The notes beneath the pieces are model-generated. The model had not been told where the DNA came from. It ran no database searches and was given only the letters and a program-made list of their open reading frames with translations. Below are positions 22,505-32,883 of a stretch of 64,000 nucleotides of DNA, in pieces. Both the position numbers and the translations under genes were made by a program. Within the stretch, counting starts at the first letter, position 1. Each line of letters begins with the position of its first letter. The stretch is from Heliocidaris tuberculata (lineage: Eukaryota > Echinodermata > Echinoidea > Camarodonta > Echinometridae), in the NCBI GenBank assembly GCA_025618425.1, contig CM046833.1, forward strand, positions 9,559,429-9,623,428, written 5' to 3'.

Positions 22505-23467
22505 CCATCAGCGCACCTCCAAACGCTTCACCGAATGCTGGAAAAAAGCATGCTAGAGTAATGGCTGCCGGAAATCTGTTAGCAGGCACCATACTTCTCA
22601 GGAAGATGGAAAGAAGCGGGGAAAGTGAACCAAGACAAAACCCGGTTACTGCCGCTATAGCGGACAGACTTAGGAGTGTAGTTGCAGCGATGTTGCAGAT
22701 GAAGGCGACGGCGGACGAAATGTTTAAAGCACACAGAAGTACATCGTCACCCACGAACTTGAACGAGGAAACAATCCCTATAGTAAGGCGACCAATCGTA
22801 TTTGCCACCCCGCCGACCACTGCGACAACGACGGCGTTCTGTGGAGAGATCCCTTTAGCAACCGCATTAGGAATGACAAAGACATACCACGTAACGTTAA
22901 TGAAGAAATATAGGAAGTACAACACGAAGCCTATAAGAACAAGGGGATGATCACGAATGATGACAAGATCCAAATACGTGGCCAATTTTGTCAATAAATT
23001 TGGCTCAGGTGATTCTTTATGCCAAGTGCCATGTCGGCCACTTTTAGCTCGGCCAGTTTCATCTCGGCAACTGCTATCTCGGCCAGCGCTATTTTGGCCA
23101 AGGCTATCTCTGCCAGAGCTAACTTGGTTAGTGTTGTCTCCCACAGCCGAAAGGGAAGTCTCTTCTGCAAACTTTAGCGGGACTGTCTCACTATCCTCTG
23201 GCGACACTAAGTTTTCATTTGATTCTGAAGACGTTTTCGGGCGCAAAATTGCACCACCAAGAGTCACATGAAAGTTACAGGCTCCTAGGAACATCGAGGC
23301 TCCTCGCCATCCATAAATACCATTGAGGATGTTGGCGAGCACGGGTAACGTCATCATACCTACACCTGATCCGGCGAAGATTATACCCGTGACGATCTCG
23401 AATGCTTCGGGGAAGTACAAAGATGGTGCAGTGTGAGATGGCATACAGACCACAGCATTACCAAAGC
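22505..23467 (-). CDS. Transporter gene A (SLC16/MCT-like), exon 3: TM4 to TM11
   Basis: A 963-bp open exon (321 codons, phase 1-1) with acceptor CTGCAG and donor ATGG|GTAAGTC. It starts in TM4 (FGNAVVCMPSH), contains the family block YFPEAFEIVTGIIFAGSGVG, then YGWRGA and TM6, a cytoplasmic loop of about 85 residues, and TM7-TM11 with GGVANTIGRLTIG and AITLACFFPAFGEAFGG. SLC16 proteins move monocarboxylates, thyroid hormone, aromatic amino acids or related solutes, often with protons, across the plasma membrane; substrate cannot be inferred here. The loop contains degenerate S-G-R-D-S-type repeats. The acceptor's pyrimidine tract is a (CT)n microsatellite. The splice donor corresponds exactly to the empty site of the MITE found in gene B. 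Confidence 0.9.
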
Positions 23468-23660
23468 CTGCAGAGAGAGAGAGAGTATGTGGATGGGAAA
23501 GAGAGAAAGATATTCACGATAATAAAGAGAGAGAGGAAGAAGGAGAAAGAAAGGGACATAGAAAAAGAAGGGGAAAAAGCAGAGAGAGAGAGAGAGCGCG
23601 CGAAAGAAGAGGGAAAATAGAGGGAGGGAAAGACAATGAGAGGAGTACAAACAGCATGAG
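23468..23660. repeat. GA/CT-rich simple sequence adjoining the exon 3 acceptor
   Basis: GA-rich simple sequence (about 23471-23635) starts at the splice acceptor, so on the coding strand it forms the pyrimidine tract of intron 2. The same arrangement is seen in gene B (63662-63700). Confidence 0.8.
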
Positions 23661-24035
23661 CATACGAAGTGTCGCGTAGTTCAAGTGTCCTCCCATTAAC
23701 TTTTGTTTTAAAACATATTGACGAAACGCCATTTGAGAAGCGTACATTTAATAGTTAAGTAACAGTTGTTCCAGGCATATAAATATGTAATTTTCTTTTT
23801 CAGAGACTGCGAATTATTAGACCAGAATTAGGGCTGGGGTGTCATTAGGGAATTCCACAAAGCCATTTCAAGCAGGAACAGTAAATACCGGTAATTTTTT
23901 TTTTAAAGTTAAGGTCGTTAAGTTGACCTGTTCCTTTCCGAAGACACCAGGTACGGTGCATAAGTGTCTTCAAAATCATTTTCATTCATTCAAGTGGAAT
24001 GTATTTTTTTTTACTATTTGAAATTGCCAAATAAC

Positions 24036-24225
24036 AATAATTATTATAATCATGATAATCATAATCATAATCATATTAGCAATAATAGTAATTACAATAA
24101 TTACTGTTATCATTCCCATTATTATTATTTCATTGTAATGATAATAATAATAATAATAATAATAATATTAATAATAATAATAATTAATAATATTAATAAT
24201 GATAATTATTATTGTTATGATGATG

Positions 24226-24278
<53 letters not shown>

Positions 24279-24280
24279 GC
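24036..24280. repeat. (ATT)n-rich simple sequence in intron 2 of gene A
   Basis: Interrupted AAT/ATT trinucleotides, with a nearly pure ATT run at about 24223-24277. The Tyr- or Ile-rich open frames across it are translations of the repeat. Confidence 0.9.
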
Positions 24281-24389
24281 ATGCTTATAGATCCACTGCA
24301 AATATAATTGACTTTTCCCCCTTAACCTTAAAACATGATGGGGGCATACCCCAACTTCACCCTATGCTGGATAAGCCACTGATACATAC

Positions 24390-24530
24390 TTGCCACGATG
24401 AAACAGAATGCCAGTTGAGAGCCTGTTTTCGTGAAGGTGACCGCAGTGTAGCAGATGGAAGAGATCAGACCCCCAGTCGCTATTAGCTGCCGGTAAGAAA
24501 ACCTTCTCAGAAGAGGTATATGAACGATAC
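24390..24530 (-). CDS. Transporter gene A (SLC16/MCT-like), exon 2: TM2-TM4
   Basis: A 141-bp exon (47 codons, phase 1-1) with acceptor TTCAAATGCAG and donor GCAA|GTATGT. It reads GIVHIPLLRRFSYRQLIATG, then GLISSICYTAVTF and SQLAFCFIVA. This is the end of TM2, the short arginine-rich TM2-TM3 loop typical of major facilitator proteins, TM3 and the beginning of TM4. It joins in frame to exon 1 (41304-41487) and exon 3. The corresponding exon of gene B would lie beyond the right edge of the window. Confidence 0.8.
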
Positions 24531-24699
24531 CTGCATTTGAAGACAATTTACTATAATCATTATCTATTCATCGATTTTCCCATAATGTGGTGGCCTATCA
24601 AAAAAATAAAAAATAAAATTAAAAAATAAAAAAATAAAACATGAACGGAAACCCGTAAGACCAGCAAGCGAGAGGGCTTGAAGGTTACATGCCGTTTCT

Positions 24700-24770
24700 T
24701 CGAAGGTTCGTATTTCCGAAGGTTCGTTACTCCGGTGCGTTCGTAATTCAGAAAATGAAATAGGTTATAT
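24700..24770. repeat. Short TTCCGAAGGTTCGT repeat cluster
   Basis: Three units of the type seen at 1790-2225, in intron 1 of gene A. Confidence 0.5.
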
Positions 24771-25166
24771 AAAACTGACTATATTGTACGAAGTATATCA
24801 TCTTGACAGTACGAGTAAATCTATGGAGTGAATGGCATGTTTTAATAGAGTCATTTAAGTTTTTCCAGAGTTTGAGACGAAAAAACTAATATTTTGTAGA
24901 AACGCAACTACTCTATTTCTAGGAATACGAATCTCTCGCAGATCTTGTTGGATAATTATGAAAATGAAAATGAAAATCAAACAGATTACAAAACTGTTCG
25001 GGGAGGTATTTATAAATGCACTTATACATAAAAACGTACTGTTGGTAACTGATAATATCTTCAAATTTAAGAGTCTCAAGTCATGAAAAAAGGGGTTGGT
25101 GAGAGTTCCGTATGGTACATCGCACACAGTTCTTATTATCCTCTTTTGTAATGTAGTTAGCTAGAG

Positions 25167-26050
25167 CTACGGTCACAAAGGTTCGTACGAACGATGGGTT
25201 CGTAAAAATCTCACTGTTCGTACGAATTCCGGAGTACGTAGAGATTCGTAGATGGGGCATAGATTCTTACGGCCTTCTTGCGAAGTTCGTACGAACGCCC
25301 TCTAATTCGCAAGAACAACTTCAGACCTTCTTGAGAAACGAAGTGATTTCTGTTATACAATGGCCCTAGAGTTCGTACGTTTTTCGTAAGAATGATTTGA
25401 GTTATTCTTTCGTCAGACTTACGGCCATCTTACGATTTTTGTTGTCGCAAGATGGTCGTACGCGCAACTCACGGCACTCTCAAGTGATCCGTAATAAGAT
25501 CTTACGAATTTTGTATATTTTGACGGGTAGCAAAAAGGCGCTGCCGAGTACTGTCGAAAATTCAGTGACTGTTAAAAGTTTGATACTTTCAAGATGGCAG
25601 TAGTGCTAAAACTCACAATTGCACAAATTTTGTACCTACGCCTTACGAGCACCTTACGAGCACCTTACGAACGCCAAGAGTCGTTCGTAAGAGCGCCGTA
25701 CGAATCTCCGCTCGTAAGTCATTCTTTTGAACGCCGAAAGAGCCCTCTATGAACAACTTAAGGCGTTCTTACGATCATCGTAAGATTTTTAGGCTTCTAG
25801 AATTGTCTCTCGACCCTACAAAATCTTGCGTGGCTCTTACGATGTTCTTACGACGTTCGCATGGCCGCCTTACGAAGAGTGGTTTCGTACGATGCTGAAA
25901 AAAAATCTCAGACAAGACCATCGACCAGGCTGCGAACTTACGAATGGTCTACGAACGGTCTACGAACGCTGGTTTCGTACGACCTTCTTGAGAAGATCTT
26001 ACGAAATGGTCTTAAAATCATTCGTACTTAATGGTATTTGTGACCGAGGC
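25167..26050. mobile_element. About 880-bp element dense in TTCGTACGAA/CTTACGAA motifs
   Basis: The ends are CTACGGTCACAAA and the complement of CCTCGGTCACAAA. Between them the self-complementary motif TTCGTACGAA and variants (CTTACGAACG, GGTCTACGAACG) occur dozens of times in both orientations, so many alternative hairpins are possible. No transposase frame and no clear target duplication. Probably a non-autonomous DNA element built of short inverted units; it lies in gene A intron 1. Confidence 0.6.
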
Positions 26051-26079
26051 TTTACTTATACTAGCATAAATTACCCGTG

Positions 26080-26190
26080 GCACCTTGGGGGGGGGGGGGG
26101 GGGGGGTCTTCTCCTGTGTACAGCCCAAGTACCCATTCACAGTAAAAGGCAAGTAGTTAAGTGATGAAATTGAGGGGGGGGGGGAGAACT
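26080..26190. repeat. G-run pair
   Basis: Two long G runs (about 26089-26106 and 26174-26183) flank unremarkable sequence. Confidence 0.6.
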
Positions 26191-26427
26191 TGAATATCAT
26201 TACGGAGTGAAATCAAAATCTAACCGTATACAATGGAAAACAAAATGTATTGTAACATGGTGTATTTAGTAAGCAGTCAAGAGGCAGTTATAGTAATATA
26301 GAAATATTATCATTACATGTATTAAGTCAAAAATAAATGTGTAAGTACATGTACCCTACAATGTACAACAGATTGCATTTGTTTGTAGTTCTTCAATTAA
26401 AGGTTGCTCAATCATGTATAGTGGAAT

Positions 26428-26638
26428 GTTGAAAGAAGCGAGAGAGGGAGAGAGTGAGAGAGAAAGAGAGAGAAGGATACAGCGGGAAACATTGCCTGGG
26501 GAAAATGAAAGAGAGAGAGAGAGAGAGAGAGAGAAACAGTGGAAAAATGAGAGAGAGAGAGAGGGGGAGAAACAGCCAGTGAAACAGCCAGTGGGAAAAA
26601 TGAGAGAGAGAGAGACTCATAGACAGAAAATGATAGAA

Positions 26639-26671
<33 letters not shown>

Positions 26672-26876
26672 TACAGCCACAGTGGGAAAAATGAGAGTGA
26701 GAGAGAGAAAAAAAAATAGACATGCAGGGGGATAGATAGAAATTATAAAGAATACAGGAGAGAGAGAGGGGGGGGGGAGCTGTTGTGATGAAAAGTGATA
26801 AGATTTGTGTAGTGCTTCCACTGGTAGAGTGAGAGAGAAAGAGAGAGAAGGATACAGCGGGAAACATTGCCTGGGG

Positions 26877-26907
<31 letters not shown>

Positions 26908-27200
26908 AACAGTGGAAAAATGAGAGAGAGAGAGAGAGGGAGAAACAGCCAGTGAAAAGGCTAGTGAAACAGCCAGTAGAAAAATGAGAGAGACTCATAG
27001 ACAGTCAGAAAATGATAGAAAGAGAGAAAGAGAGAGAGAGATACAGCCACAGTGGGAAAAATGAGAGTGAGAGAGAGAGAAAAAAATAGACATGCAGGGG
27101 ATAGATAGAAATTATAAAGAATACAGGAGAGAGAGAGAGAGAGGGGGGGGGGGAGCTGTTGTGATGAAAAGTGATGAGATTTGTGTAGTGCTTCCACTGG
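26428..27200. repeat. Tandem duplication of a GA-rich block, two copies of about 380-400 bp
   Basis: The series AGGATACAGCGGGAAACATT, CAGTGGAAAAATGAG, GAAACAGCCAGTG, GACTCATAGACAG, TACAGCCACAGTGGG, ATAGACATGCAGG and TAGTGCTTCCACTGG occurs once from about 26428 and again from about 26829 in the same order. The spacers are GA microsatellite of variable length. All long open frames here are simple-sequence artefacts. Confidence 0.9.
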
Positions 27201-27541
27201 CATGTTTAGATTTCTGATATATTTTTTTCCTGGTAGGTTAAGTAGTTGTGCATTGAAGGAATTGATAAAAATGTTAGAACATGCACTGAAAATGCATATC
27301 GTATGGAACTCGTGCACCTTTAAAACGATATATGGGCTATTAGAATACAAAATTCAGCTTCATTCAAATAAATAACAATATCGACATGTGTATGTTAGAT
27401 TATGTCTTTTTTTATATAGAAATGTAAAGCACAATGTACAAAATATAAACACGTCAACTAAAGGCAAGATATGCTACAGTATACGGATGAAAAGATCATG
27501 ATTTTGAGATGGCATGTTATCATTAATGTAAAAAGAAACTA

Positions 27542-27820
27542 CTGTATAAGCCATAAATTTCGTGGCCATAAATTTTCGCAAATAGGACTAACAGACTATT
27601 TCGCGAGTAGTTGAATTCGCGGTCGGAAAATTCTCAAATCTACAAATAGCGGTGATGATGTACTTTTGCAAAGCGAAGTGGTGAATTTTTGACCAGGAGA
27701 CAACAAATTCAACCGACTTCTAATGTTGGCAATATTTTGGAGTGTTGTTAAATTTGGGACCCTCTCATGATGCGGGAAATTCGCGAAAATAAAACCCCCG
27801 CGAAATATAGGCGTATACAG
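27542..27820. mobile_element. 279-bp MITE with TA target duplication (Tc1/mariner-like)
   Basis: Ends are CTGTATAAGCCATAAATTTCG and the complement of CTGTATACGCCTATATTTCG, flanked by TA on each side (27540-27541 and 27821-27822). CTGT-type ends and TA duplication fit the Tc1/mariner superfamily. No transposase remains. Gene A intron 1. Confidence 0.75.
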
Positions 27821-27822
27821 TA

Positions 27823-29569
27823 CTCTGTACGTCTGTTATAAATTAGATACACTGTATTGGTTGTTTAAGCGATAAACCATTTTTACTCTGTTATATTCAT
27901 GTCTATATTCTTAATAAACATTCATATATATACAACAGAGTGTTCTAAAACACATGTCAAACAAAATATAAACGTGTCATCAGAATATATGAGATGGCAT
28001 GTTATGTGAAAACAAAGCACTATGAATTTGTATGTTATAGATACACTGCGAAGACGAATCTAGATCGAGAGTCAGATCGACGACATCGACATCGAAGCCG
28101 AAATATTTAGAGCCGTTCCCGATGTCCGGTGTGACTGAAATTCAGGTGCTAGTTGTACTTGTAGTTCTAGATTCAGGCGGGATGTGCATTAGCGCCGGCA
28201 ATTTCTGACTGTTGAACAATTTTTAGATTAGGTCTATACAACCATGCCATCGATTCACTGGACGGAAACACACTGAATGAAGGCCGAGTGCATGCAGTGT
28301 AGATCTACGCGCAACGCGACAGTTCATTCATCAGCAAAGCGTACCGTACGTGTAATGTATGCCTATATGTAATTTCGCTGAGCCGAAAAAGGTCGAAAAG
28401 ACTGGGAACTTCGAAGCTTTACTCGGGGCCTGCCAAAGAAAGTTACGAATTGTAAAAACCTTTTGAATAATGCGACCAAAATACCACAAACAACCCCTTT
28501 CATCACAATCTGGGAACAATATAACCACGTTTACAAAAAACCCCCAGATCGACTGAGTGCAAAATCACCGAGAAAAGCGCCGTCAAACAAACGGAAGGAC
28601 AGACAGATCTGAGCTTAGCCAAATTATAGTAAGGATTAGACGCATAGTATAGGTATTGTCCAACACAAAAGTGCAATACGATAAATATGGGAGCTTTAAA
28701 GAGCAATACAAATATTGTGAGGAAACAGAAAATGAAGTATATGTATAATACCTATATTTTTGGCAATTTCATTTATTTTCTGTATTGTTAACTATTATAT
28801 TTATTTAATCTACAGCAGTAATTCCCCCCCCCCCATTTTTTTTTTGCTTAATATAATAAAATTGCACTTCTTGGAGTTGACAGATAGCCGATTGGCTTGC
28901 AGCCATTCGCATACTTTATTGGCTATATTTCATATGGAGCTAATATTTGTGTCAGAGTACAGTATATTTGTATCATCTGCATATAAAATTATTATCAAAA
29001 GATAGTAATCAAATTATTTTAAAAATGGCGATATTCATTACATTTAGATGGAAAAAATATGAATTTACTGAATAATAACGTTTTTATATATACCGCCTTT
29101 CCAATTAAGTAACTCATCAAAACGCTTTACAGTCTATTATTACCCCGATCACTGGATTGAATGCACACTTAGTTGCACTTATATAGACAATGTATGACCC
29201 ATTTTTTTTTTAACACACCTTCCTGCTCGAGTATGAAATATGGTTGCCCGAATACGAGGTGTCGGCTAAACTTATGCTGGTAATTTCAAAATAGAGGAAG
29301 AACCGGGGGGGGGGGGGGGGGGGTGCTGCAGCCCACTAGCCTACAAATCTCCCCCGCCCCAATGATTTTCTATTAAGTAATCTAGATTTCCTGTTTTCTG
29401 AATATTTGCTCCCAACATGTAAAACGTTTATATTTACATCCTTGTTGCTGCTAATAATATTGTTGATCTGCATAATAATGATCCTTGTCCATTATTTTCC
29501 TTGGGTTGTGATAATTATTCTTGTGATGATGGTGTATCAAGTGTAAGTTTGTATTACACACGCACACAC
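27823..29569. other. Intron 1 of gene A, no exon or clear element seen
   Basis: AT-rich sequence with a C/T run (28824-28848), a G run (29306-29324) and a CA-type stretch at the right end (29554-29569), the likely target of the LINE insertion that follows. Confidence 0.4.
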
Positions 29570-30086
29570 TTTTTTTTTTTTTCAATGATTTTTATTTCGA
29601 TTTCACTCAGTAATTATACATAAATCATAATTCAACATTTCAATGAAAGTAAATGCATATGACAACTAAAACAGATTTTCTTGTAACATTTTCTATAAAT
29701 GAATAATTGAAATTCCAAAAATTTGAAGAAAACATTAAATGAAATCTTTTCATAAAATACCCCCCCCATGAACACGAGAATTAATACACATGTATATACA
29801 TGTATACACGTATAATTAATAAAAATAATTCTTCATTGCAAAATGGAAATGACTAATACAGACTGACTTCATACAAAAGAAAAAGATACAATTCATAGGT
29901 TATCAATCATACTCATGAAATAAAAATATCCTAAATCAATAGGCCTACATAATTATAGGCCTACAATGAGTCAGAAAAAAAACACAAAAGAATGAAATCA
30001 ATCCATAAAAACAAATTATACCCTTCCCAAAACAAACCATTACCAACCCCCCCCCCCACACACACACACCCATACACACACTACAC

Positions 30087-32883
30087 TTTTTTTGTTTTTC
30101 AGTAATCTTTATTATATATAACATAACATTCGTCTTGAATGTATACAACAAATAACAATCGATAAAATCATTGAAACAAGGCATATACAACAAAAATATT
30201 GAATGAAATGTAATCATTAAAAAAGAAAAAAAAAGACGAAGACAATGAATATCAGACTGTATAACATAATTCATTCTTACTCTAGACTCCTTATTCTACC
30301 TACTTCCCTCCCCCCTCCCCCCCCCCCCCGTCCCCCTACTTAACCCATATCACAGCATACAAACACCCCACCATCCACACAACACGCATACACACACACA
30401 CACACACACAACAAAAAAACACCCATACGCATCCACCTATTCATACTACATCGTCTCAGGTTCCCCCCTCCAGTCCACATACCTGACTTGAATATTTTTT
30501 ATGTGTTCCCATTTTCGTAAATGCAAATGCAGTCTACCTGCTTTTGACGCTAGAGTTTTTTCATCCTCTATAAATTCCGAAATAATTTTTACTATCTTTT
30601 CTCTGGTTGGCAAGTTATTTTCTGACCTAGATTTGAAAATAGTATATTTCAACAAAATCATCAGACTATTTACACACTTAGATCTATCAGAATTACCCGT
30701 GATTCCCAAAAATATTTCTTGCCAATTCATATTTTTCAATTCAGCTATATCAAAATGTTCAATCACAAATTTCCATATCTGTTTAACCTTGTCACACTGC
30801 CAAAATAAATGCGAATATGTCTCTGGTTCAAGTTGACAAAAGGAGCATAGGTTATCAGCTACAAAACCAAATTTCATAAGCTGTTCTTTGGTATATACGA
30901 CCCCGTGTACTAACATAAACTGAAATTCCCTGCATTTCCAAATCAGAGTTGAACTTCTCGGTCTGACAAATATTTCCCTCAATTCCTTATCCGTAAAATC
31001 AAAGTTGTTGTGACCATCCCTTATCTGTATACTATAAGTGTCTTGCAACTCTTTGACAAAATGTTCATAAATTCTCCTAGATTTTATGTATTGAAAATTA
31101 GATTTCTGCTCAAAAATATTCAAGATTATATTAAAATTTGTTAAATCAACTTGCTGAAATCTGTCTATGGCTTCAGTATCCTTCCAATTCATTGGTATAG
31201 CACTAATTATATCGTTTATCTTAAGCAAACCGTCTCCGTTAATACCAAGACTTTGAAAGTATGCCACCGGCTTCACATGTCCATTATCGTAAATATCTGT
31301 TAGCTGGCATATGCCACTATCATAAAAATCACTATAAAAAAACGTTTTATCTCTTATACGTATATTTCTATTATTAAATATTACTGGATTTATAACATCA
31401 CTTTCAACATTCCTGCATTTTTCCATATCCTGCCAAACTTTTATCATTTCCAAATAAAATGGTGGAGCACCCAATCTCAAAATGGACGAATCAAAATCAA
31501 AATCAAAATCAAAATCACATTTAAAAACAAATCTTCCCCCAACTGATCTAAAGCAGTAATCAAAATACAATTTCCACCCTGCATTCTTTTCTCCATATAA
31601 TAAGCGTTTTAACCACATAATACGTTGTGTCTTGACAAACAGCTTGAAATTTGTCATTTTTAAGCCACCATTTACATAATCCTGATACATTATTTTTCTT
31701 TTTATTCGGTCTTTTCCACGCCACAGAAATTCAAAAGTAATCTTTTCTACTTCAGAAAATATCCACTGAGGAACCACTATGAGTGACGAAACATAATTAA
31801 GTTTTGATAATGCATATGTTTTGATCAGGTGTATTTTCCCCATAAGTGTTAAATCCCGTTCTTTCCACCATCCTAAAAGCCTTTTAATTTTACTTAATAT
31901 CTCTTTATAATTCAAATCCTCTTTTTTTCTAACATTCATGGAAAAATAAACACCCAAAATTTTAACTTCCTGAACAAGGTTGCCAAACAAGGCTATATCC
32001 GGTCTATCACAATTCTTACCCATCCACATAAAATTAGTCTTTCCTTTGTTAACTTTGAGACCACTAATTTTCTCGAATTCTTCAAAAATAATCTGTAACC
32101 TATCAATCGAGGGTTTGTCTTGTACAAATAAAGAAATATCATCTGCATAAAGTATTTGTCTAATCTCATTTTTCCCAAATTGAATTCCTTTAATGTTATT
32201 GTCTTTCCTTATTACCTGCGCAAGTGTTTCTATGGCTAACAAAAACAGATAGGGAGATAATGGATCACCCTGTCTGACCCCCCGTTTGATATCAAAGTAC
32301 CCAGTCGAACGCCCACCGTTCATTACACAACTGCTTATATCCGTATATAACACCTTAATCCAAGATCGGAAAGAATCGCCAAACCCAAACAAATCCAGAA
32401 CTTTGGACAGAAAATTGTGAGCTACAGAATCGAATGCCTTTTCAAAATCCACTGTGACCAAAAAACCATTTGTTTGATTTAAAGAATGAAATAGCATATC
32501 ATCTATTAACCTAACAGCTTCTCCAATATTTCTATCTTCTATATAACCTACTTGATCATAATGAATTATTTCACCTAATACCTTTTTTATTCTTTTTGCT
32601 AATACCTTAGATAAAATCTTGTAATCCACATTCAACAGCGTAATCGGTCTATAATTTTGAATGTACATTGTATCTTTACCCTCCTTCTCTATTAATGTAA
32701 TAACGCCTTGCTTTTGTGACGTCGATAATTCCCCCCTGTTATAAGTTTCATTCAATGTTTCAACTAATATATCCCCTAAAGTAGGCCAAAAGGTTAAATA
32801 AAATTCTACGGTAAAACCGTCGTTTCCCGGAGATTTATTGGATTTCATTTCTTTTAACACATTATAACATTCATTCTTAGTCT
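30087..32883 (-). mobile_element. Younger 5'-truncated Tx1/L1-type LINE (copy 1) nested in copy 2
   Basis: A 2.8-kb insertion with its 3' end at the A-rich tail (T run from 30087 on the plus strand). The 9-bp direct repeat ACACTACAC is at 30078-30086 and 32884-32892, in the CA-rich 3' region of copy 2. Truncation removed ORF1 and the endonuclease. The 3' untranslated region (30087-30445) has CA, C and A runs. Long intact coding sequence against the broken host copy shows it is the more recent insertion. Confidence 0.85.
30446..32860 (-). CDS. Reverse transcriptase part of LINE ORF2 (copy 1), 804 codons open
   Basis: Residues read from NKSPGNDGFTVEFY (RT motif 1 region) through ENYRPI-like NYRPITLLNVDYKIL, VDFEKAFDSV, KRGVRQGDPLSP, ILYADDISLF (catalytic YADD) and LMGKIHLIKTYALSKLNYV. 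It ends with a Cys-Cys-His-Cys knuckle (CSFCQLEPETYSHLFWQC). The order and wording fit the L1/Tx1 superfamily. The N-terminal apurinic-type endonuclease is missing through 5' truncation, so the copy cannot move alone. A hexamer expansion encodes an Asp-Phe repeat (DFDFDFDFDFD) near the middle that copy 2 lacks. Confidence 0.9.
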   Translation of the reverse strand: MLKEMKSNKSPGNDGFTVEFYLTFWPTLGDILVETLNETYNRGELSTSQKQGVITLIEKEGKDTMYIQNYRPITLLNVDYKILSKVLAKRIKKVLGEIIHYDQVGYIEDRNIGEAVRLIDDMLFHSLNQTNGFLVTVDFEKAFDSVAHNFLSKVLDLFGFGDSFRSWIKVLYTDISSCVMNGGRSTGYFDIKRGVRQGDPLSPYLFLLAIETLAQVIRKDNNIKGIQFGKNEIRQILYADDISLFVQDKPSIDRLQIIFEEFEKISGLKVNKGKTNFMWMGKNCDRPDIALFGNLVQEVKILGVYFSMNVRKKEDLNYKEILSKIKRLLGWWKERDLTLMGKIHLIKTYALSKLNYVSSLIVVPQWIFSEVEKITFEFLWRGKDRIKRKIMYQDYVNGGLKMTNFKLFVKTQRIMWLKRLLYGEKNAGWKLYFDYCFRSVGGRFVFKCDFDFDFDFDSSILRLGAPPFYLEMIKVWQDMEKCRNVESDVINPVIFNNRNIRIRDKTFFYSDFYDSGICQLTDIYDNGHVKPVAYFQSLGINGDGLLKINDIISAIPMNWKDTEAIDRFQQVDLTNFNIILNIFEQKSNFQYIKSRRIYEHFVKELQDTYSIQIRDGHNNFDFTDKELREIFVRPRSSTLIWKCREFQFMLVHGVVYTKEQLMKFGFVADNLCSFCQLEPETYSHLFWQCDKVKQIWKFVIEHFDIAELKNMNWQEIFLGITGNSDRSKCVNSLMILLKYTIFKSRSENNLPTREKIVKIISEFIEDEKTLASKAGRLHLHLRKWEHIKNIQVRYVDWRGEPETM

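Noticed and set aside
22561..23271. Plus-strand open frames opposite transporter gene A
   Set aside because: Antisense shadows of the large transporter exon; the same shadows appear opposite gene B (62721-63464).
23964..24486. Tyr- and Ile-rich plus-strand frames
   Set aside because: Produced by the (ATT)n repeat; the useful coding is on the opposite strand (exon 2).
26408..27350. Several long Ser/Leu or Arg/Glu-rich frames
   Set aside because: They follow the tandemly duplicated GA block and have no non-repetitive protein content.
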